Shown here one piece after another: positions 46,645 through 60,190 of a stretch of 64,000 nt of DNA. The translations under genes were made by a program, and so were the position numbers. The DNA is from Circinella minor (lineage: Eukaryota; Mucoromycota; Mucoromycetes; Mucorales; Lichtheimiaceae), in NCBI GenBank assembly GCA_016758965.1, contig JAEPRB010000055.1, positions 1 to 64,000 on the forward strand, given 5' to 3'. Position 1 is the first letter of the stretch. Each line of letters starts with the position of its first letter. The notes under the pieces were generated by a model. The model was not told the DNA's origin and ran no database searches. It worked only from the letters and a program-made list of their open reading frames with translations.

Positions 46645-48104
46645 ATGATCTTGTGTGAAAGTGAGAGTAGCATGGATGCGGTAAACAATACCCATAACGA
46701 CGACGATGAAGACGACAGTCATCATATTAGCAACAATAATAAGAACAATAGTAGCATTAATGATAACAGTTCAATTCTTGCACACGATTCGCGCTTTTCC
46801 CGTCTTTCTTTTCAATCTGGAGATTTAAAAAAATCGTATCGACATCGAGTTTCTTTTGATAATATACTCAGCGAGTCCTTTTTATCGTATACCTTAAGAA
46901 CAGCAAACGAGGGATACCACCCTTGTACCGAATCTAGATTATTCATGATTATTTTAGATGAGTGTGAAGATATGTCAGGTGCCGTTGCTGTGATACAATA
47001 TGCTATGGTAAGTATTTCTTATAGCTTTCAATATATATATATTTATATACATATAATTTAATTATAATATTTATATACATTTAGAACCTCGTGGATAATG
47101 GTGATGAGGTGGTTGTGATTGGTATGCACCATCATCGTAAGTAAATACAATATATATATATATATATATCAAATCAAGACACAATTTCCTTTTCCTTACC
47201 ATCATCATGTGTAATCATAGCTCCAAATACTAATTGCTTTATTCAACGTATAGCATATTAAACTCATATACTATTATCATCTAAACTTCTTATAATAATA
47301 ATATGTATAGATACCCCCAACCCAAAAGAGGTGGCAGCGCAACTATTAAACTATACTTTGGATGCCCAACAACACGAAGATAAGGTAAAAGAAAAAAAAA
47401 GTGCGCATAAATATACATATATTTTAGGGTAAATTCTCCTTCTTTAGTGACTTTTTTTTATTATTGTTTCCCATCATGTTTCTTTATGTATGATAGATTA
47501 GTGTCACAATTGAAGTTGTTTTAGGTAAACCTGAAAACACATTACGTTCAATGGTAAAAATCTTGTTTATATATAATTGTAAAATACTACTTTTCTTCTT
47601 CTTCAGAAATGTATATACTGATGAATTTTGTGCTATGTTCGTATATGTAAATAATAATAAATATATGGGTATGTCAAAAAAGCACAGGTTCATATGTACG
47701 AACCAACCATTTTGATTGTTGGATGTAGGAAAAAATTACGTAAATCGGCTCTTTTTACCCCAAATAATAATGGAGTGATTCATCAGAGTTTGAAACAAGC
47801 ACCTGTACCTGTGATATTTGTTCAACACCCTATAAATGAAGAATATCATTCTGCTCAACAACACCAGCAATTACAACAATCGCAAGAGCTGAAGCAACAA
47901 TCACAACAAAGACGTGGGCATACCCGTACATTAACAGCACTTAGTTCACCTTTACCAGAAACCACATCGAACGCTGAATTTAATGGATCTCCTTCTTTAT
48001 CATACCGGCTTACATCATCACGAAACGATAGACCCAGTAGTGTTGTTTCGTCAACTAATTTAGCTTCTCAGCTACGACGTAAATTTGGATTGCTAAAAAA
48101 GTAA
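46645..48104 (+). CDS. Universal stress protein (Usp)-domain protein
   Basis: Five exons (46645-47007, 47085-47136, 47311-47384, 47497-47553, 47688-48104) give 320 aa. An acidic Asn-rich N terminus leads to the RVSFDNI and YTLRTANEGY block. The UspA-like alpha/beta fold follows: SRLFMIILDECEDMSGAVAV, QYAMNLVDNGDEVVVIGMHH, ISVTIEVVLGKPENTLRSMV and YEPTILIVGCRKKLRKSALF. The classic ATP loop GxxG(9x)GS is not preserved (VGCRKKLRKSAL). The C terminus is Gln/Ser-rich and ends LASQLRRKFGLLKK. Fungal members of this kind are of unknown function. The frame is open upstream of 46645 to 46582, and 46672 is another ATG, so the start is uncertain. Confidence 0.82.
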
Positions 48105-50105
48105 ATCCTTTTTATTGAAATTGTATCTTTTTTTTTTTTTTGATTAAAACAATTTTAACAGAAATAATACGTATAATAATAATGGTGATAATAATAATAA
48201 TCGAGATGGTACGGCTTGATACCGTTCTGTTTACCTTTTTTTATGCATGTATCCGTCTTTTTTTTTTCTCGTCGTGATCCGAACTTTTTTTTTTTACATC
48301 ACGACGTTGCCGAAAATTTGAGGAGTCAATGATATAGCCACCATGGAAACATATTATGCCTTTTTTACTTATTATTCTACGCAATATCTCAAAGAACACA
48401 TTTATTCTTCAACAACCAAAGTTTTTAGTTCATTTAGATTTGTCCAGAATTAGAAAGTTTCTGTAGGACAAAGCATTCAAAGCATTGAAAACAGACAACA
48501 ATACGAATTTCAACTCTGTATTATAACAGAATAGAGCGAAAAATGAGAAGATAGGTGATGTCAGATGTTTTATTATCAACATATGTAAATCAGAGATATG
48601 GAAAAAAAATGAAGGGAATAGAATAACTTTTTCCCCTCCTAAACTTATTGCCACGTTACATATATAGGATGGTCATCGTTGGTATTCGTATAGTTTATCG
48701 CATGTTCTAAGAATCCTAATGGATCAAATTCTCGTTCAACGGCTTTGTGCGCCGATTTCAATAATAATGCACAGGCTAATCATTTGTATGCCCGTATTAA
48801 ATAGCTCTTTATAACTGATTTTTTTGCTTCGGTTTATATCGTCTGTGTGTCTGTGTGATGAATATGGATTCAGGGTTGAAAGTTAAGAAAAAAAGAGGAA
48901 GTTGTCCGTTTCCTTTTTTATTTGATAAGAGAAAAAAAAATACTACTCTTTTTTTCTTGGGTTAGTTTTTACCCACGCACAGTTTCTTTTTGAATACATA
49001 CAAGAGAGCAAACCTATTTGTTTTTTCTTCAATTTTTTAAACAATACATCATAGGCGGTATACTAAACATACTCAGTATTTTAATAGTAATTTTACTTCA
49101 TTATCAAGATACGTAGCACAATATCTAATCAACATTCAAAATATTAATGTAACTTCTTTCTTAATATTATTACTACTTGAAACTATTTATTTATTACATT
49201 ATTATGTCAATAGCTCCTAGCCCCACTCTAGTCTAACTGTGGATTTTAGAAGCCTCATCGAATTTTTTTTCTTATGTCGTACGATTCTGACTAAAATAGA
49301 TAACGTTTCTGCATGGTGGTGGGAAGAAGGTTTGTGGGGTTGTGTTCCTCTCACTTTTATTTCATGTGACACCAAGAGGGTCAGCGTGGTAAAAAAAACA
49401 AATTGGGGATAAACTATTACCGATTTGAGGGATATTGTACAATCGTTTTGTCCCTAGATAAAAAATAAAAAATCACTGTTTACTTATTACGTATAATAAC
49501 AAAGGAGCAAAAGGGTTTCAAAAATCAAGAAAAAAAAACATAATTATAACTTTACGCCATGCTATTTTTATTTATCACTATTTGAAAATAATGCTAAAAA
49601 GCATATGAACATAGGTAGACTATTTCTATTTAAGTAAAATTGAAAATTGTAGGTTGATTTCAAAGACTTATTTTGAAGAAATATTAGTTACAGTACTTCA
49701 AAAGAAGGGGGAGAGAGAGGAGAGGGAAATCTTTTATCAATTTTTTGTCTAGCTCCTCATGGACTAAGATATTAATAATAAAGTGCTATTCCAAGAAGGT
49801 TGTCAAGTATCGGAAAAGAAAATTAAAATCAAGTTAGTTTGTTGTAATGTACGCCCTCATATAATATGAGAAAGGATAAACAAGCAAGAAGATGGGGTAA
49901 AGGAATGCTTGATCGCACACTACCTGGATCTTAGTCATAAGTTTAGCTCGGAGTGTAAACAATAAATACCGACTCGAAGTTGGATGGATCATGGGCCTCC
50001 TCTTTTTGCATTGAACCTTTTTCCTTCTTCTTTTCCTTTTTTTTTACTTATTTTTTTTCCTTATTATATCCACCCCTCTCCAAATAAATATTTTTTTTTA
50101 AAAAA
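48105..50105. other. Intergenic with one coding-like remnant
   Basis: Two kilobases of AT-rich DNA. The only coding-like piece is a minus-strand stretch at 48645-48775. The last 120 bases are the pyrimidine-rich leader of the transhydrogenase gene. Confidence 0.5.
48645..48775 (-). pseudogene. Isolated coding-like exon or gene remnant
   Basis: Read on the minus strand from an ATTAG acceptor at 48776-48777 to a TAA, the sequence gives 42 residues of ordinary protein composition, for example LLLKSAHKAVEREFDPLGFL followed by EHAINYTNTND. A stop codon lies in frame just upstream of the acceptor. I could not find further exons within the next kilobase. It may be the last exon of a decayed gene; the family is not recognised. 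Confidence 0.35.
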
Positions 50106-52016
50106 ATGGCTGCTGCTGCTGCTCGTTCTAAAGTTGTTTCCACTCTCCGTCAGTTGCAAGCCGGTGCTGGTAGCTGTCCTTGTCATTCCCACGCACACTC
50201 TCACACTCCTACCGCATCATCCTTCTCTAGCTTGCTCAAGTACGGACGCCAATATGCCAGTGGTAATGAATCCACTGATTATGCCTTTGAAATGGCCGCT
50301 TCCAACATTCGTTTCGGTCCTGGCGTCACTCGGTAATTATAAATAATAATATCACAAAAAATATTAAAAATAATAATAATAATGCGTGTATACTAAATTT
50401 TGACTTATTATGTCAGCGAAATTGGTATGGATCTGAACAACATCAAGGCAAAGAAAGTGGCTGTCTACACTGATAGCAATGTAAGTTTTCAAATCCTATT
50501 AAAATTTATAATTACGTAAACAAAAAAAAAAAGATGGACTTTGTGTCTTTTAGAATTGGAGAGTATTAATATTAATATTATTTATCATTTTTCTAGATTG
50601 CCAAGTTGCATCCTTTGAAGGCCGTTATTGAATCTTTGGAACAAAACAAGGTCAACTATGTTGTTTATGACACAGTCCGTGTTGAACCTACCGATACCAG
50701 TTTCAAGTCAGCTATTGAATTTGCTCGTCAACACAATCCTGACGCTTTCGTTGCCGTCGGTGGTGGTTCAGTAATGGATACTTGTAAGGCTGCCAGTTTG
50801 TACAGCTCCCATCCTGAAGCTGATTTCTTGGATTTCGTTAATGCTCCCATTGGTAAGGGTTTGCCCATTAGAAAAGCACTTAAGCCTTTGATTGCTGTCC
50901 CCACTACCGCTGGTACTGGTTCTGAAACAACCGGAACTGCTATTTTTGATTATGAACCATTGCACACCAAGACTGGTATTGCTCACAGAGCATTGAAACC
51001 TTATCTTGGTATCGTCGATCCTGACAACACCCGCAGTATGCCTGCTCAAGTTCATGCTTCCAGTGGTTTGGATGTCTTGTGGTAAGTAGTAGAATAAAAT
51101 ATATGGAAGGAAATAGAAGGATAATTGGATATATTTGATTCATCTTGAGAGAAAGAAACAAAAAATGAGGAATTCTTGGAAGGTTTTTATTGATGAAAGA
51201 AACTATCATCATTATAGTCATGCTCTTGAATCATACACTGCTTTACCTTACAACGAACGTTCTCCTCGTCCCGCCGATCCTATCCTTCGTCCCGCCTACC
51301 AAGGCTCCAACCCTATTAGTGACGTATGGTCTCTTCATGCTCTTCGCATGGTCGTCAAGTACTTGCCCCGTGCTTACAAGGATCCCGAAGATCTTGAAGC
51401 CCAACAACAAATGTTACTTGCTTCTACCTTTGCCGGTATTGGTTTTGGTAACGCTGGTGTCCACTTGTGTCACGGTTTAAGTTATCCTATTTCTGGTTTG
51501 AACAAGAACTACCATCACCCTGGTTACAAGGTTGACCACGCCTTGGTTCCTCATGGTGTCTCTGTCTCCTTGACTTCCCCATCTGTCTTCCGCTTTACTG
51601 CCGCTTCCTGCCCTGACCGTCATATTGATGCTGCCGCTGCCTTCGGTGCCGATCCTGCTCACATTAAGCCTACTACTGCTGGTGATGTTTTGGCCGAAAA
51701 ATTGACTGCTTTCTTAGGTAAATATACTTATTTTAGTAAAAAAAAAAAAGGAAGGAGGGTTCAAATTGGTTCAAGGGACTCCCAAAGAATATATAGAGTT
51801 ATTTTGGTTTACTCAAAAAGAATTTAATATTATTATTATGTAGAGGAACTTGATGTACCAAATGGTTTGAAGGGTCTTGGCTTCGATAGCTCCATGATTC
51901 CTCAATTGGTTGAAGGTGCTTTGCCTCAAGAACGCGTTACTCGATTAGCTCCTACTCGTGCTCCCGCTGCCGAACAGTTAGCTAAAATTTTCGAAAACTC
52001 CATGACCAACTATTAA
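50106..52016 (+). CDS. ADHFE1: Hydroxyacid-oxoacid transhydrogenase (iron-containing ADH family, mitochondrial)
   Basis: Five exons (50106-50332, 50417-50480, 50597-51081, 51218-51717, 51844-52016) give 482 aa, like animal ADHFE1. The type III alcohol dehydrogenase fold shows VAVGGGSVMDTCKAASLY (NAD binding) and LIAVPTTAGTGSETTG. Metal ligands lie in CHALESYTALPYN, GVHLCHGLSYPISGL and KVDHALVPHG. The C terminus is LPQERVTRLAPTRAP. The enzyme couples oxidation of 4-hydroxybutyrate to reduction of 2-oxoglutarate without free cofactor. Even the targeting region (RQLQAGAGSCPCHSHAHSHT) resembles the animal one, which suggests vertical descent. AATAAA lies at about 52124. Confidence 0.95.
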
Positions 52017-55000
52017 AGTTTTTTCCCACGGCATTTTTTTTTATACAGATGTTTCCCCGCAACAATTAATGTAAACTATTACCCTCCGCGCCATCCACAC
52101 TAAACTGTTTTTTTCTATGTAACAATAAAATAAAAATGTCAAGCAATGAACTTCTTTCTTTGTTTGGTTTAGATGATGTTTCACATATAAAAACTCGGTC
52201 TTTTCTATTTATTTATTTTAATTCTTCTAATACAAAAAATTTCACATAGCTGACGAAATTAACAATTGCAATTGTAGATATAAAAATTTATTATATCATC
52301 TAAATTCGCTTTCTATAACAATTTTTGAGAATACTTTTTTTCTAAAAAAAGAAATACATGACTGATACGTACATTGTGTCTTTATTTATCAAGCTACATG
52401 TCTTCACTTTCAAATGTTATAGTGCTGAAGTTGAAATTGTTTTTAGAATGTGATACGCCTTCAACATTATATATATTTCCATTCCAAGAAAGAAGCTTCT
52501 CTTATGAAATTAGTATCTTGTAACAAACTACTAGTAGAGAAAAATGCGTTACATTGCATGCAGAAGTCGCTTTCCTTTTTTTTTCGCCAGATTATTTTTG
52601 TACACGGTAATATACTCTGGAACCGGTTTCGGCTTTGTATGACTGAATACAATACATTTCAATATTTTGTATGCGAGAGATGTTTATGCGCGATGCCTGG
52701 CTTATTTGCTCAAATCTCTCGAACAGGATAGTGGAATAAAACGAATACAAAAGTACTATTACCTACCCAGCCAGTAACTGGTAATTTATACAAACCATGG
52801 TAAAAATAAAGACTTTATGCTTATATTTATAATACGAATGGCAAAATAAAAGTCTTGACATTGAATGATTACGTAAAAAACTGCAAATATAAATTAAAGT
52901 CTCCATTTCTGTAACATTATAATTATATTCTCTTTATATGAAGCTCAAAGTGATACTGACGATCAATATCTGTTTCCGCTGTTATATGTATGTTGTTATG
53001 ACTGAAGTAGTACTAACAAAGTAGACATTAAGGCTACTATAATTTTTTTAAACTAGCTGTACCTGAAAAGCAATGTAGACGTTTCTTTTAGGTTCGAAAA
53101 CCCTAATAAAAGTTGTCATTTTACGTTTGTCGGATAAATTATAATCAAATAGGGAGGAAAAATGAAATTTTTTTGTTGCTGCAGAAAGATGTGCTTATAA
53201 TTGCCAATAATATTATTATTGTGCATGTACATTTATTCGCTAGAAGTGCGTCACCTGATATTTTACCATAAAGTTTAAATCTTCTTGATAACAGTATAGT
53301 CTCATCAATTCACTTTTTCTAATTTTCAATATCGTTCAGATTCTTGGCATTTATGCAATTTGATCAGCACATTTCATTTCTTTTTTGATCCCGTAATGAT
53401 CTGAGCCTATCAAAGAATCGAAGAAACAACATCGATTCAGAAACTCGGGAAATGTGATAAAAGTTGCTTTCTATCTTTGTACGTAAATCATTATCGTTAA
53501 AATGACATTAACTATTACTAAAACTACTTTCTATAGCCTTTTAGTTCATTATGACAAGAGCATATTGTTTTTCTTTACATTAATACTAATTCCCAGCACG
53601 ACAGTGCTATTGCTATTTCTCTTCCATTTTCTTCTTTTCGTGGTTACGTATCGCTGTTTTGTTCACTTCTTAAAAGAAAGTTCTATTCTTGGATGGAGGA
53701 GGTATCGATGAAGCTAACAATTTTTTTTTCTGATATATACTTGTATCGTAAATATTAAATCATATTTTTCTATTTAATAAGTACCTTTGAATGTGGTTGA
53801 CCACTATACGTAAAAGACAATATGTTCAATCTTCTTTGTAAATTGTGTTTTTGATTTTATAATGGTATAATCAAAATCTAATAAGAGCAAAAACAAAAAA
53901 AAAAAAGATTACGTACAAAAAAAAAATCGATTGACCCTTCTCTCCTATTTATATTAAATATGTTTGAAATCAGAAAAGCTTTTATTATATAATGTTTATA
54001 CTCTGTTTATACGGAATTTCTCTCTTTCCCTCTCATGTTTTATTAATAACAGTCAAAAAAATTCTGAAAGCACTATAGTGCAGACTATGATAATGATGAT
54101 TAAGATATATATATTTTTTTCATTTCCTGGGTTAATTGTACATTTGTAGACATCGTATGAGGAAACTAAAAAAGAAAACAAACTTGAAATGACGACAATT
54201 AATGTGCATCATTGACAAGTTCTGTCTATATTTAGTAAATTACTAATGATATATACTTATACAAAAAAAAAAAGCAACAGTAGTAACCAAATCATACCAC
54301 TATTATATACTTTTCATTTTACGCGGAATCATAATAGTGAAAACGAAATAAAAAAAATGTACGTTAACTAGATTAATTATCGCTTTTAGATCATTTTGGT
54401 ATTATTATAATTACTAACATGTTATTCCAAACAATAATAATAACATCAAAGAAAAAAAGACCCTTCTAAAACCCTTTTCTATCTTTGAATTAGTCAAGAT
54501 TTGTTAATTTTGGTCTTGCAAATAGAATAAAATAGATGAACCAAATAAATAGAAGCTTAAAAGATTTAAATATAAAAATACATATTACTATAAAACAAAT
54601 CTATCAAAATCATGGAAAAATTCCGTAGATGTATACAATTAATAAACAGAAAAAGCGCCAGTGCGCGTTATCTTTACTTTTATATATTACAATATCAGAT
54701 CATGATCAAAGGCAACAACAATTTCATCCGTTTACTAACGGATCAGAATGCATTGACCTAAAATTTGATTTGATAATGCTACGTTATCACATCATTTCAC
54801 TCAATTAGCCTTTTTGACCTTCCTTTTATTCGATAACCCCCCTCCCCCAAAAAAAATCTTTAAAACCTCTACCCTCACTACTCTCCTTCTCTAAACACAT
54901 TTACTAAATAACCATATTGTGTTTTAACTCCTCACTGCTTTTCGTATTATTTGTGTACATGATAACTAGTGCTCAGTGGAATTAAAGTCTTGAACCAGAG

Positions 55001-55275
55001 TATAATGTACTTTATCTTTATTCAACTAACCCCTCTCTTTATTAAAGCTTGTTGACATAAATGGTGCTTTCAGGGATAATTCTATATTTTATATATAAAG
55101 GATAACCAACAGCATGGGCCAGTTTTTTTCTTTTTTAATTCTTTTCATCTTCACAAGACATATACACTTATATTCTTTTTTTTAAAAAAAAAATTCTAAG
55201 TTTCTCCCCCTTCCTTTCATTTATTACGCTCATTATATACTTATATATCATATAATATCAAGGACTACGAATATT
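52017..55275. other. Intergenic, AT-rich
   Basis: The 3.3 kb shows no exon chain I can support on either strand. Short open frames have Phe/Ile/Tyr-rich translations typical of non-coding AT-rich DNA. The last 400 bases are the sulfate permease promoter. Confidence 0.5.
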
Positions 55276-58147
55276 ATGAATTCTTCATCAGTTGTAGTGC
55301 TTGATTACGAGCCTGTAACGCTTAAAAACAAAACTGACAAGTTTAAACAAAATTGGGGTCGTTATTTAAGTTCATATATTTTTGGATTCTTTCCTATACT
55401 TCAATGGATTACACGATACAATACTTCTGTAAGTAATATTTATAACTGTTTGAAATATATATATACTAGCATAAATATTTTCATTAGATTGTAATTTATT
55501 TACTAATATATAATAATAGTGGATGTTACAGGATATGATTGCTGGTGGTACAGTAGGAATGGTATTGGTACCTCAAGGTATTGCATATGCAAAGATTGCC
55601 AATCTTGATCCACAATATGGATTATAGTAAGTCTTTTTTTTTCTTCTCTTATAGTTTTCTCAACTATTAACATGTTTTTCTTTTTACATCAAGTTCATCA
55701 TTTGCTGGCGCATGTTTTTATTGTCTTTTCGGTACTTCCAAAGATATTAGTATCGGTCCCATTAGTACGTATATATATATTATAGTTAGTAATATACTTT
55801 GTGTATTCAAAAAAAAAATCAAAGATACTTATATAACTAACATTTTGTAATTTTCTTTTATAAAAACCCAAAATAAAAATAATAGCTGTTGTTTCTCTTC
55901 TTGTTGGACGAGCCGTTACTAATGTTACAACAGCTCATCCTGAAATCACGGGTCCAGAAGTTGCTATCTTTTTATCTGTTCTTGTTGGTATTATTACGAT
56001 GCTCATGGGTATGATTCGATTGGGTATTCTAGTAGACTTTATTCCAGCACCTGCAATTGCTGGTTTTATGACGGGTTCAGCTATTACTATAAGTTTGGGT
56101 CAATGGGGTAAATTAACAGGTATCAAGCTTGATACCCATCAAGCACCTTATTTAGTCATTGGTGAATTTTTCTCTAATTTGGGTGGAATTCATGTTGATA
56201 TCGCCTTTGGGTTGACCTGTCTCATTGCACTGTATGTCATTAAACATTTTTCTGCTAAATTGGCAACCCGTTGGCCAAAGTTTAAACAATCACTGTTTTA
56301 TTTTGGTATTATGCGCAATGGAACTATTGTGATTATTGGTACCTTTATTTCATTCTGTATCAATGTCCATAACCCTACTGCAAGTGCATTCAAGATTATT
56401 AAATCAGTACCGGCTGGTTTTGATGCTATAGGTGTACCTAATATGTCTTTGAATATTATGAGCGAAATAGGCGATGTATTACCATCTATTATTATTATTT
56501 TGGTCTTGGAACATATCTCTGTGGCAAAAGCATTTGGTCGCGTAAGTGATTATACAATTGATCCAAACCAAGAAATTTTAGCTATTGGTGTAACAAATTT
56601 GGTTGGTGCATTTTTTGGGTTAGTATTATTATTATTATATACATATATAAATCTATATTACTTTACAAAAAGTAGATACAACATGTTTAATTAAAAAAAG
56701 AAAAAAGAAAGTGTAATTTAATGTATAATTAATACTAATAAATTTAAATCATATCATTATATTGTATACATATAATAGATCCTATCCAGGTGCAGGTGCA
56801 TTCAGTCGAACTGCTATTATGGCTCGATCCGGTGCAAAAACACCACTTTCCAGTGCATTTTCTGCTATTATCGTTGTGCTTGCCTTGTACGTCCTCACAC
56901 CAGCATTTTATTATATTCCTGAAGCAGCTCTCGCTGCTGTTGTTATTCACGCTGTATCCGATTTGATTTCTAGTCCGAAATACGTCAAAGAACTTTATAA
57001 CACAAGCAAGCTCGAGTTTCTTGTATTTGCTTCGGCAGTATTAATCACCATTTTTGATGGTATTGAAGATGGTATATATACCGCTGTCGCATTATCATTG
57101 ATTATCATGTTGTTTAACCTTGCCCGACCCAAAGTAGAAGTGATGGCTCGTTCACCATTGGATCCCACCTCGAAATCGACTTTGCCTATACCTGCTTCCA
57201 ATGACTTTTACAGTTCATCCCAACATTATATTTATTTCGATGAACAAGATCCGCATTTTCAAACCCAAATCGAACCATTACCACCTGGTGTTGTCGTGCT
57301 TCGTATCAACAATGCCTTATTATATCCAAATTCAAATTATGTTACCGAGTCCATCATTGCTACTGCCAAGAAACGTACTCGACAAGGTGAAACAGAGGAA
57401 AATAAAAAAGAATTGTTATGGACACAAAATTTGGACGCTAGTAAAAACAATCATCTTCCTCTCCTTGAAGCTGTTGTATTGGATTTTTCGAGTGTGAGTC
57501 GAATTGACTCAACTGGATTACAAATGTTATCAAGCGCACGCGAGCAATTAGATCGATATTCAAGTCATGCTGTCGAATGGCATTTTACTGGTATTGTGAA
57601 TTCACAAGTTCGAAGCGATTTATTACTATTTGGATTTGGCACACTGGAAGATTCAGAAGGTATGGCTTCTTCATCGACAAGTAATTCTACATTATATGCT
57701 TCATCCTGCGTTTCTGGTACCACTGCTGCAACAAAGCCGTCACCAAAGGAAGAAGATAGTGACAAGATTCAAGAAGTTACCTTCAAGGATTCTCCCGAAG
57801 TAATAAATCAAAACAGTATTATTGATAATGATAATGATGATAAGGAACTCCAGTTACAAGAACAAAAGCCAGAGCAACAACATATGGCAGAATCCTATTA
57901 TGCTGATCCAATGGATGTAGAAAATATTATACATTCTTATTATATGGAAGATACCAAATTTTCACAAATCATTGTAGATCCACATAATTATTTACCTCGT
58001 GATCGTCATCCATGTTTCCACTGGGATGTTGATTCTGCTATTCGATCATTATGTGAACGTTGGAGCAGTCGTCGACCACCACCCATTCTTTTACCACCTC
58101 CTACTTGTTCTTCTAGTAGCAATTCTTCTACTACAGGATCCTCTTAA
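55276..58147 (+). CDS. SulP-family (SLC26) sulfate permease with STAS domain
   Basis: Five exons (55276-55428, 55532-55626, 55694-55764, 55886-56618, 56779-58147) give 806 aa. The membrane part begins DMIAGGTVGMVLVPQGIAYA, followed by KIANLDPQYGLYSSFAGACF and FGTSKDISIGPI, a SulP signature. Further hydrophobic helices continue through IPAPAIAGFMTGSAITI, ILVLEHISVAKAFGR and SYPGAGAFSRTAIMARSGAK to about residue 470. The cytosolic STAS domain follows (LPPGVVVLRINNALLYPNSN ... AVVLDFSSVSRIDSTGLQML). A long acidic linker and a C-terminal end (FHWDVDSAIRSLCERWSSRR) complete it. It should import sulfate at the plasma membrane. The gene is tail to tail with SEC17. Confidence 0.96.
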
Positions 58148-58934
58148 AAGAATAATTTCTTTTTTTTATTTTTATATTTGTATATCTTATTATATATTTC
58201 CCTTTTTTCTCTTTTTTTTTTTTCGTAAGCTGCGCTGCGTAAAACACTACAGATATTTTTTTCTACTTATTCAAATCATATCTATGTATATATCTTTTGG
58301 AACGCTGGTTCGTTTGAAATCATCTATTATTTTATATAAGTTACTTTTTTAATATAATAAAATTTATTATTATACCTATATAAATACGTAACGTATGATT
58401 TGATATCTTTAAAATTAGACTTTTATGTTAATAAGATAAACTACACTATATATTTACTTTATAAAACACATTTTATGTTTATCGATCTAATGACTCACTT
58501 GCAGTAATTAAGAATCGTATATCATTTATTTTGAGTTAATCATAGTAATAATAAGAGAATTGATAATTTATCTGTTTAAATAAATACATGTGGTATTATT
58601 TATTTCATAAATTGTATACCAAGTATTAATAAATCAAAAAACTATATCACCCTGGTGTTATATAGAATATAAATAATTAAATATAGATAAACAACAGGAA
58701 TAAAAGGAGGTTGAATTGGTATATAGTATATATGTATTTTTTTTTTTTCGTGTTTGTAAAATGTAAAACATGCGTATAAATTGTTGTGTATGTATGTCGA
58801 ATAAAATGTAAAATATATGTATAGTTATAATTATGGTTGTTGAATTGAATTTGTTATGGAATGTTTATCTATAAATTATAATTATTATGTTAATTACAAT
58901 AGAATAATAATAAAACATAGTAAAATAATCTTAC
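58148..58934. other. Convergent 3' flanks of the sulfate permease and SEC17
   Basis: AT-rich, with several AATAAA/TTTATT signals on both strands. No gene is seen. Confidence 0.55.
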
Positions 58935-59104
58935 TTAAAGTAATGATGGTTCTTCATTAATTGTTTTTTTGATTCTTAACAAAATTGTCGTTTTCCAATG
59001 ATCCAATTTTGTCATTTGATCAAATTCATATACTTTTTGTGTAAATATTTCAATTTCACCGTTATCCACACAATCCAATATTGCCTATCATTATATTATT
59101 ATTA

Positions 59105-59136
<32 letters not shown>

Positions 59137-60190
59137 TATATATAACATATATAACATATATCCTTTTATTACCTGTAAAAATTGATATTCACGAGTATTT
59201 TCAAATGTTATATCCATTGTACAGTATTTATCAAGTGCTTGTCGAGTATGTACCAAATCCTATATTGTTATTATTATTATATTAATCTAATCATTCCTTT
59301 TTTATCATATATAATCCATTATATAAAAACTTACACCAGTACATAAATGACATAATCCAGCCTTTAAAAAGTATTCTTTAAGAGACCATTTAGTTAATTG
59401 ATTATCCATAGATGCTGTAGCAACTGTTTCCAATTTATCAATAGCGATATCATATTGTTCTAGTTGTGCTGCAAAATGTGCCACTTTTAAAAGACATTTA
59501 TTAACCATTCTATAAAAAGATAATATAAATAATTAATAATTATTCTTCTACTTCTTCTTCTTCATCTTCCTTAAAAATCTTACGCTTGTGAATCATCGGC
59601 CATATAAAGATGAGCTGCTTCTTCCCAATTTTTCATTGCACCTTGTAAATCAACAATTTCAGATTCATATATTTCTGCAATTTCTTGATGATGTTTAGCT
59701 GCATTTCTAAAATGAGCACCATCTTTATCTATCATAATAGCACTTTCAAGAGCACGGACCGCCTCTGGAAATAGAAGTCAGATTTTTTTTTTGATTGACA
59801 GGTTTCTCCAAAGTAATATTTTTTGTTTTAATAGTATTTATAATATATTTTTACTACCTTCAGGATTATTCTTTTTATAACATTTTGCCGCATTTTCATA
59901 TGATTTCGATGCTTCATATTGGGTATCAGGTATCTTGTTAAATAATCCAGCTGCTTTAATAAATGCTTCACCAGCTTCAGACCCTATTATTTATTACTTA
60001 TTAATGATAATGGAAATCTTATTAATTTATTATTATTTTACTTACAACGTTGTGCTAATTTAAATGTATTTCCAGCTTTTTCATATAATTCAGCTGCTTC
60101 TTCTTGCTTATTGCCTCCACCAAAAAAGGACCAGCCATTGAGGCGTTTATCAGCTGCTTGAAGTAATTCTTGTGCTTGACGTTCTGACAT
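58935..60190 (-). CDS. SEC17: Alpha-SNAP (vesicle fusion adaptor)
   Basis: Six exons (60190-60046, 59983-59858, 59764-59584, 59509-59335, 59259-59173, 59084-58935) give 287 aa, close to the 292 of yeast Sec17. Landmarks are [20 protein letters not shown] at the N terminus, TPR-like helices ([60 protein letters not shown]) and the conserved end [14 protein letters not shown]. The terminal leucines stimulate NSF ATPase. Alpha-SNAP recruits NSF/Sec18 to spent SNARE complexes. The stop is TAA at 58937-58935, set by the seven-A run before it. The last intron contains an (ATT)n microsatellite. Confidence 0.97.
59095..59137. repeat. (ATT)n microsatellite in a SEC17 intron
   Basis: About fourteen ATT units, with one interruption (GTT), occupy most of the last intron of SEC17. 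Such tracts vary in length between strains. Confidence 0.85.

Noticed and set aside
51735..51790. GGTTCAAATTGG-like T-loop in a transhydrogenase intron as a tRNA
   Set aside because: No acceptor, D or anticodon stem can be folded around it.
53502..53711. Plus-strand frame of 69 codons in the intergenic block
   Set aside because: Leu/Phe/Thr-rich translation of AT-rich DNA with no neighbours or motif.
58931..58934. SEC17 ending in LMKNHHYFK
   Set aside because: This came from miscounting the A run; with seven A residues the frame gives the family ending [14 protein letters not shown] and stops at 58935.
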